A stretch of 27,500 bases of DNA from Sphaeroforma sirkka (Eukaryota > Opisthokonta > Ichthyosporea > Ichthyophonida): positions 12,501-40,000 of the forward strand of contig LUCW03002271.1 of assembly GCA_001586965.3 (NCBI GenBank), written 5' to 3'. A model generated the notes under the pieces. That model did not search any database and was not told the origin of the DNA. It saw only the letters and a program-made list of their open reading frames with translations. Both the position numbers and the translations under genes were made by a program. Positions 1 to 9,912 of this stretch are shown one piece after another (the stretch's first letter is position 1; every line of letters begins with the position of its first letter).

Positions 1-229
1 CACATACAGATTCACAGCCCATGAAGGTATTATTACACTCACTCTATTTTATATACATGCACACCCTATGAAGCTATTCATAAAGGTGTTCCTGGGGAAT
101 TTTTGTGTAGTCGCTTATATCACATCATATCAATCTCCTTTGTCGACTCACAGAACTGACGAAGTCCGTCAGATCGGAATCGATGGATGAGCGTACACCT
201 GATAAGCCCATAACATAAGCGTTTTAGTC
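1..229. other. unannotated intergenic DNA
   Basis: I see no gene here. A degenerate relative of the 32-bp repeat that follows appears near 201-221 (gataagcccataacataagc), so the repeat array may once have reached further left. Confidence 0.4.
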
Positions 230-355
230 CATGATACGCCCATGACATACAAGGTGTACTTCATGATACGCCCATAACATACAAGGTGTACTTCATGATA
301 CGCCCATAACATACAAGGTTTACTTCATGATACGCCCATAACATACGAGGTGATA
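230..355. repeat. 32-bp tandem repeat, about 3.9 units
   Basis: Units begin at 230, 262, 294 and 326 with catgatacgcccat and run through acatacaaggtgtactt. The first three units differ by single bases; the fourth diverges after acatacgaggtg and is followed by an echo, atatgcccatga. The unit has no dyad symmetry and no coding potential, and the copies touch directly, so this is a minisatellite rather than a CRISPR-like array. Confidence 0.85.
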
Positions 356-359
356 TGCC

Positions 360-1688
360 CATGATTTAAACGTTGCAGTTCGCCAAGACGGGTACAGAGA
401 TCACCTATATACTGTAATGTCTATAGCTAGGCTTCTTACCTCCTACTGCTGGTACAGGAAAAGCGTTCCAAAGCTGATAAACGTATACGCAGAGAACCAA
501 TAAATGTGTACGAAGAGAGCAAGTAAACGTGTACGTATCATGCAGTCTAAGCTATTCTGTTAGGTGTGCTAGCATCGTGGTAAGCTTTTTCTCAAGATAG
601 CTGACGCAATCAACCAGACTAGTACGTTATCGGCTTCATCCGCTCTGGCAGAGTCTTTGACGTATTTAGCCTAACCACGATCTAGTTTGGCAAAGGATTA
701 TGTCTTAGCTGTCCCAGCGTACTATATACTGGTGGATGCGAATTCATGCGTGTGTAGTGCGTAATACTCATAGCTACTATATGTCAAGCAAACTCGGTCT
801 AAAATAATGCACATCAACGATAGCCTTGAAACTATCAGCTCATTATTCGCAGTATAGACATGAGCCATACGCTGAGTACCGTCCTCGCACGGCTAGAGTA
901 TCGTGCTCAGCTCATTCCAACATATTGTCTTGTCGCAATAGTGTACACAATTACTTCATTCAAATACTTATGGTTGCTTTGACAACACGCAGATTGATAT
1001 GCTGACACGTGATGCCATAGTAGGTACAGCAGACTATGAGAAAGGTGTTTGTCTCGTTTCGAGCTCTCCGGCGTATAAACTGTCTTGTACCTTACTACCT
1101 CTACGCGCACATACATTTACTTGCAAGCATTGCATGTATGCCCCGTACCGTGTAGCTCAATATCACGAAAAACACTTTGGTTTGCATATAAGGTTTTATT
1201 AATGTGATACTATGCGGTGCCACAAGATACATGCAAGTCATGCAAGCTTATGCGCTACAAACCTTTATAAAACAATCTCTCCATTTCGCAACTATGTGTG
1301 CATAAAAGGTTCAATACATCTTTCTGAAATATTTTAGCAACCTAACCTAGCGAACGGAAGGTCTCAATTTACTCGGCACTCGTTCTGAAAGAGTGGTGCA
1401 CAGGCCATAGTTCAGTTTCTTGTATTTCAATCTTGTATTTCATTCCTATTATCTTACATTGTGGACCAAGTATCATCGAGTTTGTTGGTTCGCGTGTATT
1501 TAAACTTCGTACCAGGCGCTGTACTCAACTTCCCTCCAAGTATCAGTCTTAGTGCAATTCACAGGACTGCAGAAGTGGGGTGTTGTCTTATCCTTTCACT
1601 CATTGTTGATAAAGTACACAAAGAATACCTTTAGTTTAAACATATTAATAGCTAATTTTAATAAAAACGTTGCGAACTTCAAACATGT
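360..1688. other. gene-free stretch with short imperfect repeats
   Basis: No supportable gene. Around 478-540 a roughly 23-bp imperfect repeat (taaacgtatacgcagagaac, taaatgtgtacgaagagagc, taaacgtgtacgta) occurs about three times. The open frames at 907-1116 and 999-1202 are under 70 codons, overlap on opposite strands and resemble nothing I know. Confidence 0.4.
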
Positions 1689-1760
1689 TCCTTTGAAGCT
1701 AACCGGTGCAGCGCTTCACTTGTAATGAAGAGATATCCAGTTCGACTCTGGGCAAGGGCT
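1689..1760 (+). tRNA. tRNA-Thr (anticodon TGT)
   Basis: A 72-nt cloverleaf. The anticodon stem CTTCA/TGAAG (1714-1718, 1726-1730) encloses loop CTTGTAA, with anticodon TGT at 1721-1723, reading ACA. The T arm is TCCAG-TTCGACT-CTGGG, giving a B box; AAGCTAACCGG supplies an A box. The acceptor strands TCCTTTG and CAAGGGC pair at six of seven positions. A T run at 1762-1767 would end Pol III transcription. Two features are odd: positions 1 and 72 are T and C, which do not pair, and position 8 is A instead of the near-universal T. The acceptor sequence differs from the other copies here but remains paired. It could be functional or part of a tRNA-derived repeat family. Confidence 0.75.
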
Positions 1761-1761
1761 C

Positions 1762-1767
1762 TTTTTT
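1762..1767 (+). terminator. Pol III terminator of tRNA-Thr(TGT)
   Basis: A run of six T starts two bases after the predicted discriminator base of the tRNA ending at 1760. Confidence 0.65.
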
Positions 1768-2106
1768 CTAATCGTGATATATGGTTTGATAAACTCTTTT
1801 GTTGACAATCTCTGTTGTTGACTATTTTATATATAGAAAAAGCGTTATTGATCGTGGTCATTCTTTAAAGTTTTAGTGCCTGTGGATTGCTCCTCAGTTC
1901 CGCACTTGAACGACTTTTTATATCATATTGCCCTGATCAGTTCTATGGCATTGCTATCTCTATACGTTATACTTTATATTTACTGTACTTTTGTATATTT
2001 TAACACTTGAACGTACATTAGCCTGCTGCTCTCACCCTTTTTCTTTATAAAACAAATGTCCTGATCAACAGATTTTGTATCAAACAAAATGTTTGTTAAT
2101 TTCTTC

Positions 2107-2110
2107 AAAA
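2107..2110 (-). terminator. Pol III terminator of tRNA-Thr(AGT)
   Basis: AAAA on the + strand reads TTTT on the minus strand, starting at the predicted discriminator base. This is the minimum length for efficient Pol III termination. Confidence 0.5.
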
Positions 2111-2181
2111 GCCAATGCCCAGAGTCGAACTGGGTATCTCTTCATTACTAGTGAAGCGCTGCACCGGTTAGCTTCATCGTA
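2110..2181 (-). tRNA. tRNA-Thr (anticodon AGT)
   Basis: Reading the minus strand, anticodon stem CTTCA/TGAAG encloses loop CTAGTAA, so the anticodon is AGT (2149 down to 2147). After the usual A34-to-inosine change it would read ACT and ACC. The T arm CCCAG-TTCGACT-CTGGG is perfect. The acceptor strands TACGATG and CATTGGC are the weakest of the set: 1:72 is T-C, 2:71 is A-G and 4:69 is a G-T wobble. Position 8 is A. It is probably decaying or poorly charged. Confidence 0.65.
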
Positions 2182-2266
2182 TGTTTAGATGCTTTAATAT
2201 AGTAATATCTATATTATGTGAAAATAGAAATATGTGTATCATACAGACAACATTTTATAACTTTCT

Positions 2267-2321
2267 GAGTATCTCTTCATTACTAGAGTGAATCGCTACA
2301 GTGGTTAAATAACTTCATCGG
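2267..2321 (-). pseudogene. decayed tRNA-Thr copy lacking the T arm
   Basis: The + strand segment gagtatctcttcattacta, followed by a degenerate D arm and cttcatcgg, matches the neighbouring tRNA-Thr genes. Extra bases break the anticodon stem (ctagagtgaatcgc for ctagtgaagcgc), the D arm is altered (acagtggttaaataac), and the T arm and 3' acceptor strand are missing. I read it as a truncated tRNA-Thr(AGT) pseudogene. Confidence 0.7.
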
Positions 2322-2507
2322 ATATTCAACTTGCTATTATATATAACATATATAATGCAACAACGTCTCTTTTTCGATTTAACTTTCTGTACCTGATCAC
2401 TAGAATTTGAATCTTGAAGTTCAATTACTAATCTCGCAATGATCTCGGAAATGAAGCGAAATCTGGTTCATTTGTTCAGAGTAAAAAATTAAACTTCCTC
2501 ATACTCC

Positions 2508-2513
2508 AAAAAA
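2508..2513 (-). terminator. Pol III terminator of tRNA-Thr(TGT)
   Basis: Six A on the + strand give a T6 run on the minus strand, about 8 nt beyond the predicted mature 3' end. Confidence 0.55.
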
Positions 2514-2520
2514 TAATACA

Positions 2521-2592
2521 AGCCGATGCCCAGAATCGAACTGGGTATCTCTTCATTACAAGTGAAGCGCTGCACCGGTTAGCTTCATCGGA
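2521..2592 (-). tRNA. tRNA-Thr (anticodon TGT)
   Basis: This is the best-formed copy of the cluster. Acceptor strands TCCGATG and CATCGGC pair perfectly except at 1:72 (T-C). The anticodon loop is CTTGTAA with anticodon TGT at 2560-2558, reading ACA. The T arm is CCCAG-TTCGATT-CTGGG. The D stem GCTA/CAGC has three pairs, and GG is present in the D loop. Position 8 is A, as in all copies here. About 340 bp separate it from the AGT gene at 2110. Confidence 0.8.
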
Positions 2593-3201
2593 ATGTACTG
2601 ATTTTGACAAACTACATATAAATTAAACTTCGGCATCATTTTTTTCTGAAGTTGATACAAGAGCAAATTTATTCGTTTGAATAACACTGAAAGAGTAAAT
2701 AGTAGATAAATGAATAGCTGTAAATAGATATAGCCTTCTAAAGTCTAAACAAGATGAAACAAGTCCATTACTTTGATCAAGGTTTTCTGGTCACGCTCCT
2801 AATCCAATGAAAGGATTTAAGCCAAATAAAATACCAATCAAAATTGTCAAGATTGCTATGGGATTGAACCCCCCTAAAAATCAAATTGTATCCTTCATTA
2901 TCGCAAAGCTTTTTCAGTCGCTCACCACCTCCTGCGGCAGTGTTTTTTATTTTTTTAATTTATGTACCGCATCACATCATTAAACCAATATTCAAATCAT
3001 CAGCTTCGGTTTTCTTGAAAAATATCACAAGTGAAATCTATATTTTTAACAACATACAGAAACGAAACATGTACTAAAAAATTGACGGTGTTTGCAAACA
3101 ATAATGGTAAAACCCATTTATTATCGAGTGTTCGCAATAAATGAACATTAATATGTATCCATATTCCATGGTTATAGAGAGACTCGAAGTACCCGTGCAT
3201 G
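2593..3201. other. AT-rich spacer inside the tRNA cluster
   Basis: I see no gene. A short arm-like sequence, gggattgaacccc near 2860, resembles a T arm, but no cloverleaf can be built around it. Confidence 0.4.
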
Positions 3202-3250
3202 AAAAAGCCAATGCCAAAGTTTATTTAGTTTCTAGTGAAGCAGCACAGAC
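3202..3250 (-). pseudogene. decayed tRNA-Thr fragment
   Basis: The + strand aaaaagccaatgcc repeats the 3' end and terminator of the neighbouring tRNA genes. After diverged bases, tctagtgaagcagcac matches their anticodon arm and D arm. The T arm is destroyed and the 5' part is missing. It lies 26 bp from the intact gene at 3276 and in the same orientation, so it looks like an eroded tandem duplicate. Confidence 0.6.
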
Positions 3251-3271
3251 AACATCCCCCAGATTAAAATT

Positions 3272-3276
3272 AAAAA
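3272..3276 (-). terminator. Pol III terminator of tRNA-Thr(AGT)
   Basis: AAAAA on the + strand is a T5 run on the minus strand, beginning at the discriminator base of the tRNA at 3276-3347. Confidence 0.6.
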
Positions 3277-3347
3277 GCCAATGCCCAGAGTCGAACTGGG
3301 TATCTCTTCATTACTAGTGAAGCGCTGCACCGGTTAGCTTCATCGGA
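3276..3347 (-). tRNA. tRNA-Thr (anticodon AGT)
   Basis: A 72-nt cloverleaf with the same body as the gene at 2110. The anticodon AGT lies at 3315-3313 in loop CTAGTAA. Acceptor strands TCCGATG and CATTGGC form six pairs, one of them a G-T wobble, with the family's T-C mismatch at 1:72. The T arm CCCAG-TTCGACT-CTGGG is intact, and the T5 terminator follows directly. Position 8 is A. It is likelier to be functional than the gene at 2110. Confidence 0.75.
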
Positions 3348-4442
3348 ATTGGAATGTTGTTAATAATTTAATTTATATAGTCAACGAATGTTTTGATAGA
3401 AACATAGTCGAAATGTTTCGTAAAAATAAAATAAAAATACTATGATGCCTACGATATGGTGATATTAAAATATTAGGACCAGATGCACTTCCTGGGGATT
3501 GGTGTTTGGAAATTGATTGTGAAGTTAATGTTTTGGTCCGCGAACATCACAGATCCAAATTTCATCTGGGAGCATTCAGTATCGTAGTTGCGGGTGTTTG
3601 AATAATTAGTTACCATGTACTACGATGGTTGTATCTGCTGTTTCGAATTGCTGTTTGGGTATACACATCCAGTGTATGAGCAACCGCTGAAATTCTACAC
3701 ACAGTGTATTCTTGGAGAGGAATGGAGTTTTCTACCGAAGTCGCACATTTTCTATCCGTTGAACATAATGTCGCCGTGAAGCATATGGCATCCGCAATGC
3801 TTTGTTTTGGAGCTGATATTCAACTGTTCGGCTTGAATAATCTCTCAGATACCTTCCGATGGTTGGAATCAGCTTATACGATATGTACTTGCATACTTAT
3901 CCGAATCACCCTCAAAAACGATTACGATTGACAAACCCGCCCCCACGCCATATTTTTCCCTGACAGTGTGTTTGGGCTAGAACCATCTATGGAAGAGTCC
4001 ACTCGAAACTCCGGCTGATCCTGTAGTGCTTATCATGATTCTCTATCTTTTATTATCCCGACTATTCATGTATGGGCTGTTATAAAAATGGCAGTCTGTA
4101 TGTCTTTCCTGGGTATGAAATTAATTCTCGAAAGTACATACTGTATGAGGGAGGATGACATTTTCGCATGGTGGTAAATTCAATCATTAAAATGGTTGAG
4201 TATACGGCTTTATGGTCATTGTCCAAATGATTGCATTATGTGCAAGTGTCGAATGAATTTAATCGGTGATGGATATGATTTTGCAGGCAATGCTTTAGAT
4301 TGCGGTAGTTATGGGTGGCAAAATTACAATCTTCTTGGCCTGATCTGCTGGTTTATGAACGTCTCGAATTAGATGTGTGCCCACACATGTGATAGCGTAC
4401 TCCGATGACTTAACAGGCTGATCCTCTCACATGAACATTGAA
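3348..4442. other. gene-free stretch
   Basis: The only open frame of any length (3704-3931, 75 codons, +) has no recognisable motif and no promoter or splice context I can defend. Confidence 0.35.
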
Positions 4443-4786
4443 CACTACTTCTCTTTTTCAAATATTGCAGGGTTGTTAACCGACTTTTCGCGGCTGAGCG
4501 GGGTCATTCTTACATGCATATCTGCTACAGTATTGCACCATCTTGCTGTCATTGGCTACATCCGCTGTACATTCAATTGATATGCACTCAGCTAGTCACG
4601 AATGCATGGGCTGTGGTCAATAGCCACTGCAACGGACTGTCCCAGTTGATTTTTATCATTTAAACAATAAATTGGTATTAAAATTAAGAAACACTTACGC
4701 ATATGGTACATACTATAAAATACAATCTCCAAATGCGTATACACAACCAGTACTTGAATCATAAGTAATGCTCGGAGAATCCATAT
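4443..4786. repeat. diverged tandem duplication, unit A
   Basis: Colinear anchors are shared with 4858-5170: tatctgctacagtat (4519 and 4934), gcaacggaytgtc (4629 and 5019), catatggtacrtact (4700 and 5094) and agaatccat (4776 and 5160). Spacing drifts from 415 to 384 bp, so small indels have accumulated. The unit opens with a pyrimidine-rich tract ending in ttgcag. No reading frame is shared by the two units. Confidence 0.7.
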
Positions 4787-4857
4787 ATCAGATAATTTTA
4801 AACCAATTCTCATTATTCTTGTATACTCCTCTCTCGCATTACATGAAATACAATTAC

Positions 4858-5170
4858 TTCCTTTTTTGCAGCCAATTTGTTGCAGTGACGCTATCTGACT
4901 TTTCGTGAAGAAATGGCATTATTCCCATATGTTTATCTGCTACAGTATCCCATCTACTGTACATTAACTTAGTGTGGACTCATTCAGTCACGCATACATT
5001 CTGCGGTTAGTGGTCATTGCAACGGATTGTCTCATGTGATAATTCTCATTTGAGCCACAAGTGCACACCAGATGATGTTTGAGAAGCATTACACATATGG
5101 TACGTACTAAATACATCTCGAAGCCCTGTACCCGTACTTGAATTATGATTGATGATCAGAGAATCCATGC
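4858..5170. repeat. diverged tandem duplication, unit B
   Basis: Partner of unit A at 4443-4786 by the anchors listed there. It too opens with a pyrimidine tract ending in AG (cttccttttttgcag), the form of an intron 3' splice site, although no exon can be proposed downstream. Confidence 0.7.
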
Positions 5171-5715
5171 ACTTCGTAGTTGACACTCGTTGGAACAAAA
5201 GAAACTTACAGATTTTAAATTTATATGAACATGAAACCGACACGGATGAAGGAAATAAACAGGCGGACAATCTGAAGGCATCAAATACCGATGATAATAC
5301 AATACAATCGTAAGTTATGTATTATGCTAATACATAAGTTTAGTACAGTAAGAGCGACACACAAATCATACATTGGTTGAATGATCAAGGGTAACGGATG
5401 CACAATATGAGACGGCATGCTAACTTATGACAGGAAGTGTGCAAAAGTTTGTGCATCGATATGTAAATGTGAAGTGACGGTATTAAGGACTGATCACATA
5501 TGCAAAACATGCAGGGTAGATGTTTGTCTTTCAGATGAACATGCTGATGAAGTATAGACAAGTAGTCATGTCATGACATTAGACGGAGGAAGCATGATAA
5601 AAGAATGATTAAGTAGAGGGTGGAGTACATGTCTGTGCGTCGCAAGACAATATAACACTGTCAGGCTTCTACCCAGGAAAGGGAAAGGAGGAGCAATGAC
5701 TGATAGGAGAGGGAT
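5171..5715. other. gene-free stretch
   Basis: No gene, RNA or repeat of note is visible. Confidence 0.35.
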
Positions 5716-5756
5716 CGACAGGAGACAACACGACAGGAGACAACACGACAGGAGAT
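5716..5756. repeat. 15-bp tandem repeat
   Basis: gacaggagacaacac occurs twice in tandem, followed by a partial third unit, gacaggaga. Confidence 0.8.
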
Positions 5757-7738
5757 GGTGAATCGAAATAGAACAACGATATGAAATGGCGCCTTGACAT
5801 AGAACAACGAAATGTGACCAACAACACAGTGTATCGCGGTACGAGTATGTTACAGTACAAGTAACGTATCGACCGCAACCCACAAAAGGTATCCAGATTC
5901 TAGAATGGCACACAATGTGATACAGGAGTAGTCGGTGGTGAGTAACGGACAGAACGTGGACAAAGAGCAGTATTTTTTAACAAGGGCACGTGGTACCACG
6001 GCCTCCTGGGAAATGATGGACGTCGGAGAGAACACCACATGAGTTTATCATGGCATATAAAACAGTCTTACGGACGCCCATGACCCACTACACTTACACA
6101 CAGCAGCTATACGCATTGAAGTTCGGAGTCGACGACTGACTACACGGCAGAACCTGCGACAACAACCACTGTAGCCAGCATATCAAATCCACCGCGAGCT
6201 CCGCCAACGAGGGTGAAGCGAAAGCAATGAACACAGCAAGTAGAGACCCAAGCACACGAGTCGGTAGATAACGCACAGGATCTCCAGACTGCATCTAACC
6301 GGGAACGCATCCAGCGGTGAAGAGTCAGCGTACCACTAAACGACGGAACGAGGGATACCCAATCAGGACACAAACACGTTCAAGCTATCTTTATACTTAC
6401 AATGTAGACTTCAAGATTGCGTCACAGTTACCACCAAAGCCACTTCGTTTTAAGCTAGTGCCTACACCATAACGCAAGGATGGCGCGCCAACCGACAAAT
6501 CAAGGCACACACCAACGATGTTCACGTCCAATCGAACCAAATATTACAACAGGCGCTTTTGGCGACTACAACATTTGCAACGGCAGACAGTGTGATCCAC
6601 GTCGGAACAGACAGGTACTCCTGCGTTTCGCATACCAGGCAAGACTTTTCCCGACTCGTATTAGGCTATATGTACCCACAACAGTACAGGAATCGCAACC
6701 AGGCAAAGCCGTAACGGGTACCCTTAAATTACAAGACTTTATGCATTCACAACAACGTACCGTATAGAATCCGCGTGGACCAATGGGTCACGGAAGTAGC
6801 ATTCGATGATCTCAATGATATCGTCGTGTAACACCAAGACACCCATACAATTGCGAAGAACCGCCGCTTTATTACCGAATTCTATTGTTATCGAAGATTG
6901 GCGTTCATAGGCCTTGCTCCGACGCGCTACAATAGCCGAGCCCTCAAGCTCTTGAGGTCAACAAAGTTTTAGCTATCTGAGGGTAAATGCCAGCGGATCC
7001 TTCTTGTTCGTGAAGGTTCACTATCGATCTATTGGTATACCGGGTATACAGTCCGCTCTTCAATCTGGAACCCATACCGTGCTTCAGCTTGCGGGGGTCG
7101 TAGTCGAGAATTCCCAGTAGGAGGGCCTATTTTGGGGATTAATGTTTAAACGTAGTTTTATTCAATCAGGGTTTCTGGCAAACCCTGGTCATCTTTAGAC
7201 ACATGACAATTACACAAAGTTATGGTTCACCTATTTATGAATAAATGTACAGCGTCTTCCCTTGTAACGAGAGTACGTTGGGATATTGTAATTATGTATT
7301 GACAGAATCTAATTTGACTTAAAAATAATAGCTAGTATCTAAATCAACGAAAGCAGGTTTTCATGCTAATCGGACGAATCCTCAAGGAACCTAAACTTCA
7401 TATACACCAGGCTGTAAACTTGGTTCAATGTATAGTAATAAATACTTAGACTTTCCAGTCTACTAGTGTCAATATCAACGGTTCTAAGCCGCGAAGCAGG
7501 GTCAATATGATTCGGTTGGTTTACCTGCGCACCTTGAGCAGGTTGTGCTTCAAACTGCTATGCTAAACTGAAAAAGTTCAATCAGCTCCCAGCCATGGAT
7601 AAAACAAACATGACAGGTTTCATCAGGTCGATCGCGAATCACTGGGATGTTTTATCACTTGCACGAGAATATTATCGTAATGTTCATTTATTTGTTTAAG
7701 TAAGCTTATTGTTTGAAGTGAGGTGTGCAACTGCTTTG
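5757..7738. other. gene-free stretch with a possible eroded coding remnant
   Basis: No intact gene. Two overlapping frames around 6480-6835 stay open longer than the surroundings: the frame starting with ATG at 6480 (95 codons), and the frame from 6481, open to a TAA at about 6711 and again to a TAA at about 6829. Neither translation resembles a family I know. A short dyad, tataccgggtata, lies near 7035. I call this unannotated DNA, possibly an old, broken mobile element or gene. Confidence 0.3.
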
Positions 7739-7981
7739 GTTACAGTACGCTTTACAACTGTTCGTCGTTCTCTCGTTTCATCTACTCCTTATGCTGCCGG
7801 TATCCATTACAGTAGTTGCGACCTCTATCGCATAGAGAATAGGATTCCAATTGTACGACGTCATCATCTCTCGCTCTCTCTCTCTCTAATTTACAAACTG
7901 CAGTAATATCCGCTTTTGAGATGTACTTCCGTATTTTTGGGATTGTAGATGCTGTTTCACACAGCTGGACAAATACAGCTT
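7739..7981. repeat. diverged tandem duplication, unit A
   Basis: Shares colinear anchors with 7982-8220: gttacagtacgcttta (7739 and 7982), cggtatccattaca (about 7799 and 8047) and ttcacacagctggacaaa (7956 and 8194). Offsets are 238-248 bp. Between the anchors is a short CT microsatellite (about 7866-7887). Non-coding. Confidence 0.75.
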
Positions 7982-8220
7982 GTTACAGTACGCTTTAGTT
8001 ATATGTCCTGGTGTATATAATTGTTCGTTGTACAGTTATGTTATCGGTATCCATTACAATATTTGCGACATTTAATGACGTGTAAAATCTATGATCCCGA
8101 CTGCACGATGTCAGGCTCTTTTTAATTTACAAGCTGTTGCGATTTTTGCTTTTCAAGTATTTTTTTGCACTGTTGGGGGTTTAAACATTATTTTTCACAC
8201 AGCTGGACAAACACGGCTCG
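7982..8220. repeat. diverged tandem duplication, unit B
   Basis: Second copy of the unit at 7739-7981, more AT-rich and with a decayed CT tract. No shared open frame. Confidence 0.75.
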
Positions 8221-9305
8221 ACAAATTCAACTGCATTTGTCCGTAATTGTAATTTTGTTTTGGTATCTCTATTCCATAACATTGTTGTTCTGTGGCTTGT
8301 GCTTGCACCGCAATCTACTGGTATAATATCACACATCGTACATATCACGACGTCGAGTCTCACTTCAGGACTCAGAAGTATTGCGTATCTTGCTCGGAGA
8401 GCTGTCGACGATGGTGATTTTGTACCGCATTCCTATCTACTTACCGCAACAAAGAAAGTTTGGCCCGCTTTTTTTTTTTTAAGTTGGCGAGGTAATGTTC
8501 AAACTTTATTCAGGCCTGTTCGTAGACACTTCATCACCATCATCATACCACTACTTGTACACCACATTGCCGATAGCACGGGCTAAACAATATTGGGGAC
8601 AATGTTACGATGTTTTCGGGGTTTTTAATTGGCAAGCTCTAGGAGTGAAATTGTATGCCACTTGATGTACAGTCTCCAACGGGCTCGGAATGTAATGCGC
8701 ATACCGAAGCACAGAAACCCATATTACGCGTATTGTTTTTTATAATTCAGCCCATAAAATAAAACAAATTCACATTTAAGAAGGTGCTCGACGTTCCACG
8801 AGTCGAGAAGTACCTATGAATGCTGCACTATTACTTGTTAAGAGGAGTCACGTTTATCAGCAATTTTGTATTCGATTTCCGGTATATTTTAGGGTTTATA
8901 CTATTTGTTTCCACGATATATATATTGACCAAATGTTTGACTTGATTCTCATTATAATGTTCCTTCCAACGATATTGGGCATGCCACACATCACAAACGA
9001 AGAGCAAACTTCTTTCATGAGTACAAATATTAGATACACTATTCGTTTGTATGACATAGCAATGGCGATGCCCTCGATCACAGTAATACCGACACACACA
9101 AACAAGACATTCATTAACAGACATGAAAGGTTTACACCCATATAATATTAGAAACCAAACTAATATGAGTCCTGTTTAATGCCAAACACAATATCAGACT
9201 AGTCTGAGAACCGTACTGTAGCTGTTAGACCGAATACGTGATAGACAGATGCCAATACGACTTCGGAGTATACAATATATGCGTTATTGAGATACAATGA
9301 TTGTC
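8221..9305. other. gene-free stretch upstream of the retrotransposon
   Basis: Open frames of up to 109 codons occur on both strands (8260-8586 +, 8816-9145 +, 8831-9124 -). They overlap in opposite directions and show no domain, so I treat them as chance. Confidence 0.35.
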
Positions 9306-9309
9306 AATC
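9306..9309. repeat. target-site duplication, left copy (AATC)
   Basis: AATC directly abuts the TGTA terminus of the 5' LTR and recurs directly after the TACA terminus of the 3' LTR (16961-16964). Four to six bp is usual for Ty3/gypsy insertions. A match of four bases alone is weak, but both copies are exactly at the LTR ends. Confidence 0.65.
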
Positions 9310-9737
9310 TGTAGAAATACGGCCTCCGGTCAGTCTAAAAAATCAAGATCAAATGAGATAATACATTGGTTTTTATTTGTATTTTAAATAATTTAGTACA
9401 AGCTCTTTTTCCAATATTTCCAGAGTGTTCTAAATTCACTTTGATGGCTCCAATAGCCTGAGTATTTGGTATGACTCATCTACTTGGACCTATTTGAGAC
9501 ATTAGTAGATGTAGGATATTATAAACTAAATTTTATAATCTCCGAACTACTACTTATAGATTTTGGTCCTTCCGCCAATCTCCAAAATCCAATAAGTCTT
9601 TTTCTTTTTTTATAACTTTTCTTCAGATGGAACTTTATTTATATCAGCTAATGTATTAACGTGACTTACGTTATTATGTCTATTTACAAATTAGGCAAGT
9701 GGTCATGAACACTTAGTACTTCTAGTGAAAATTATTC

Positions 9738-9743
9738 AATAAA
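9738..9743 (+). promoter_or_regulatory. possible poly(A) signal AATAAA in 5' LTR
   Basis: Canonical hexamer inside U3; the matching copy in the 3' LTR is the one that would matter. It lies about 90 nt upstream of the proposed R start, rather far, so its use is uncertain. Confidence 0.35.
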
Positions 9744-9825
9744 GAACAGCTAGAGGTACGCCCTGTGTGATCGAGGATATTTGGGCTCTTAACAAGAGGC
9801 AGTCCCGATCATTCTTACACAAGCT

Positions 9826-9847
9826 ACCACTGCTAAATCCTAACTGA
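9826..9847 (+). promoter_or_regulatory. candidate self-primer segment (proposed 5' end of element mRNA)
   Basis: ctaaatcctaactga at 9833-9847 is the exact reverse complement of 9913-9927, directly after the LTR. The preceding accactg (9826-9832) pairs at six of seven positions with cagtagt (9931-9937), leaving a 3-nt bulge. In Tf1 of fission yeast and relatives, the mRNA 5' end folds back on the primer binding site and is cleaved to prime minus-strand synthesis. This segment has the right position for that role. The transcription start itself is inferred. Confidence 0.65.
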
Positions 9848-9912
9848 CTAAATTGTATTTTAGTTTAATATAGTTTGAAACCTAGTAATTTCCATCGAAG
9901 TTTACATATTTT

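Larger units (their letters stand above)
9310..9906 (+). repeat. 5' LTR
   Basis: 597 bp, starting TGTAGAAATACGG and ending GAAGTTTACA, with the short inverted termini TGTA/TACA. It matches 16364-16960 almost throughout. Differences by eye are C/T, A/T, A/T, T/A and G/A substitutions plus two 1-base indels in homopolymers. It carries AATAAA at 9738 and, near its 3' end, the segment complementary to the sequence just downstream of the LTR. If transcription starts around 9826-9833, R plus U5 is only about 75-80 nt. Confidence 0.95.

Noticed and set aside
230-355. CRISPR-like array
   Set aside because: The units are directly contiguous with no spacers, and the DNA is eukaryotic in character.
2855-2875. 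Additional tRNA from the T-arm-like gggattgaacccc
   Set aside because: No anticodon arm, D arm or acceptor can be built on either side.
5566-6373. Cluster of minus-strand open frames (60-115 codons)
   Set aside because: Overlapping frames with low-complexity Cys/Leu/Ser content and no motif, best explained by chance and the 15-bp repeat.
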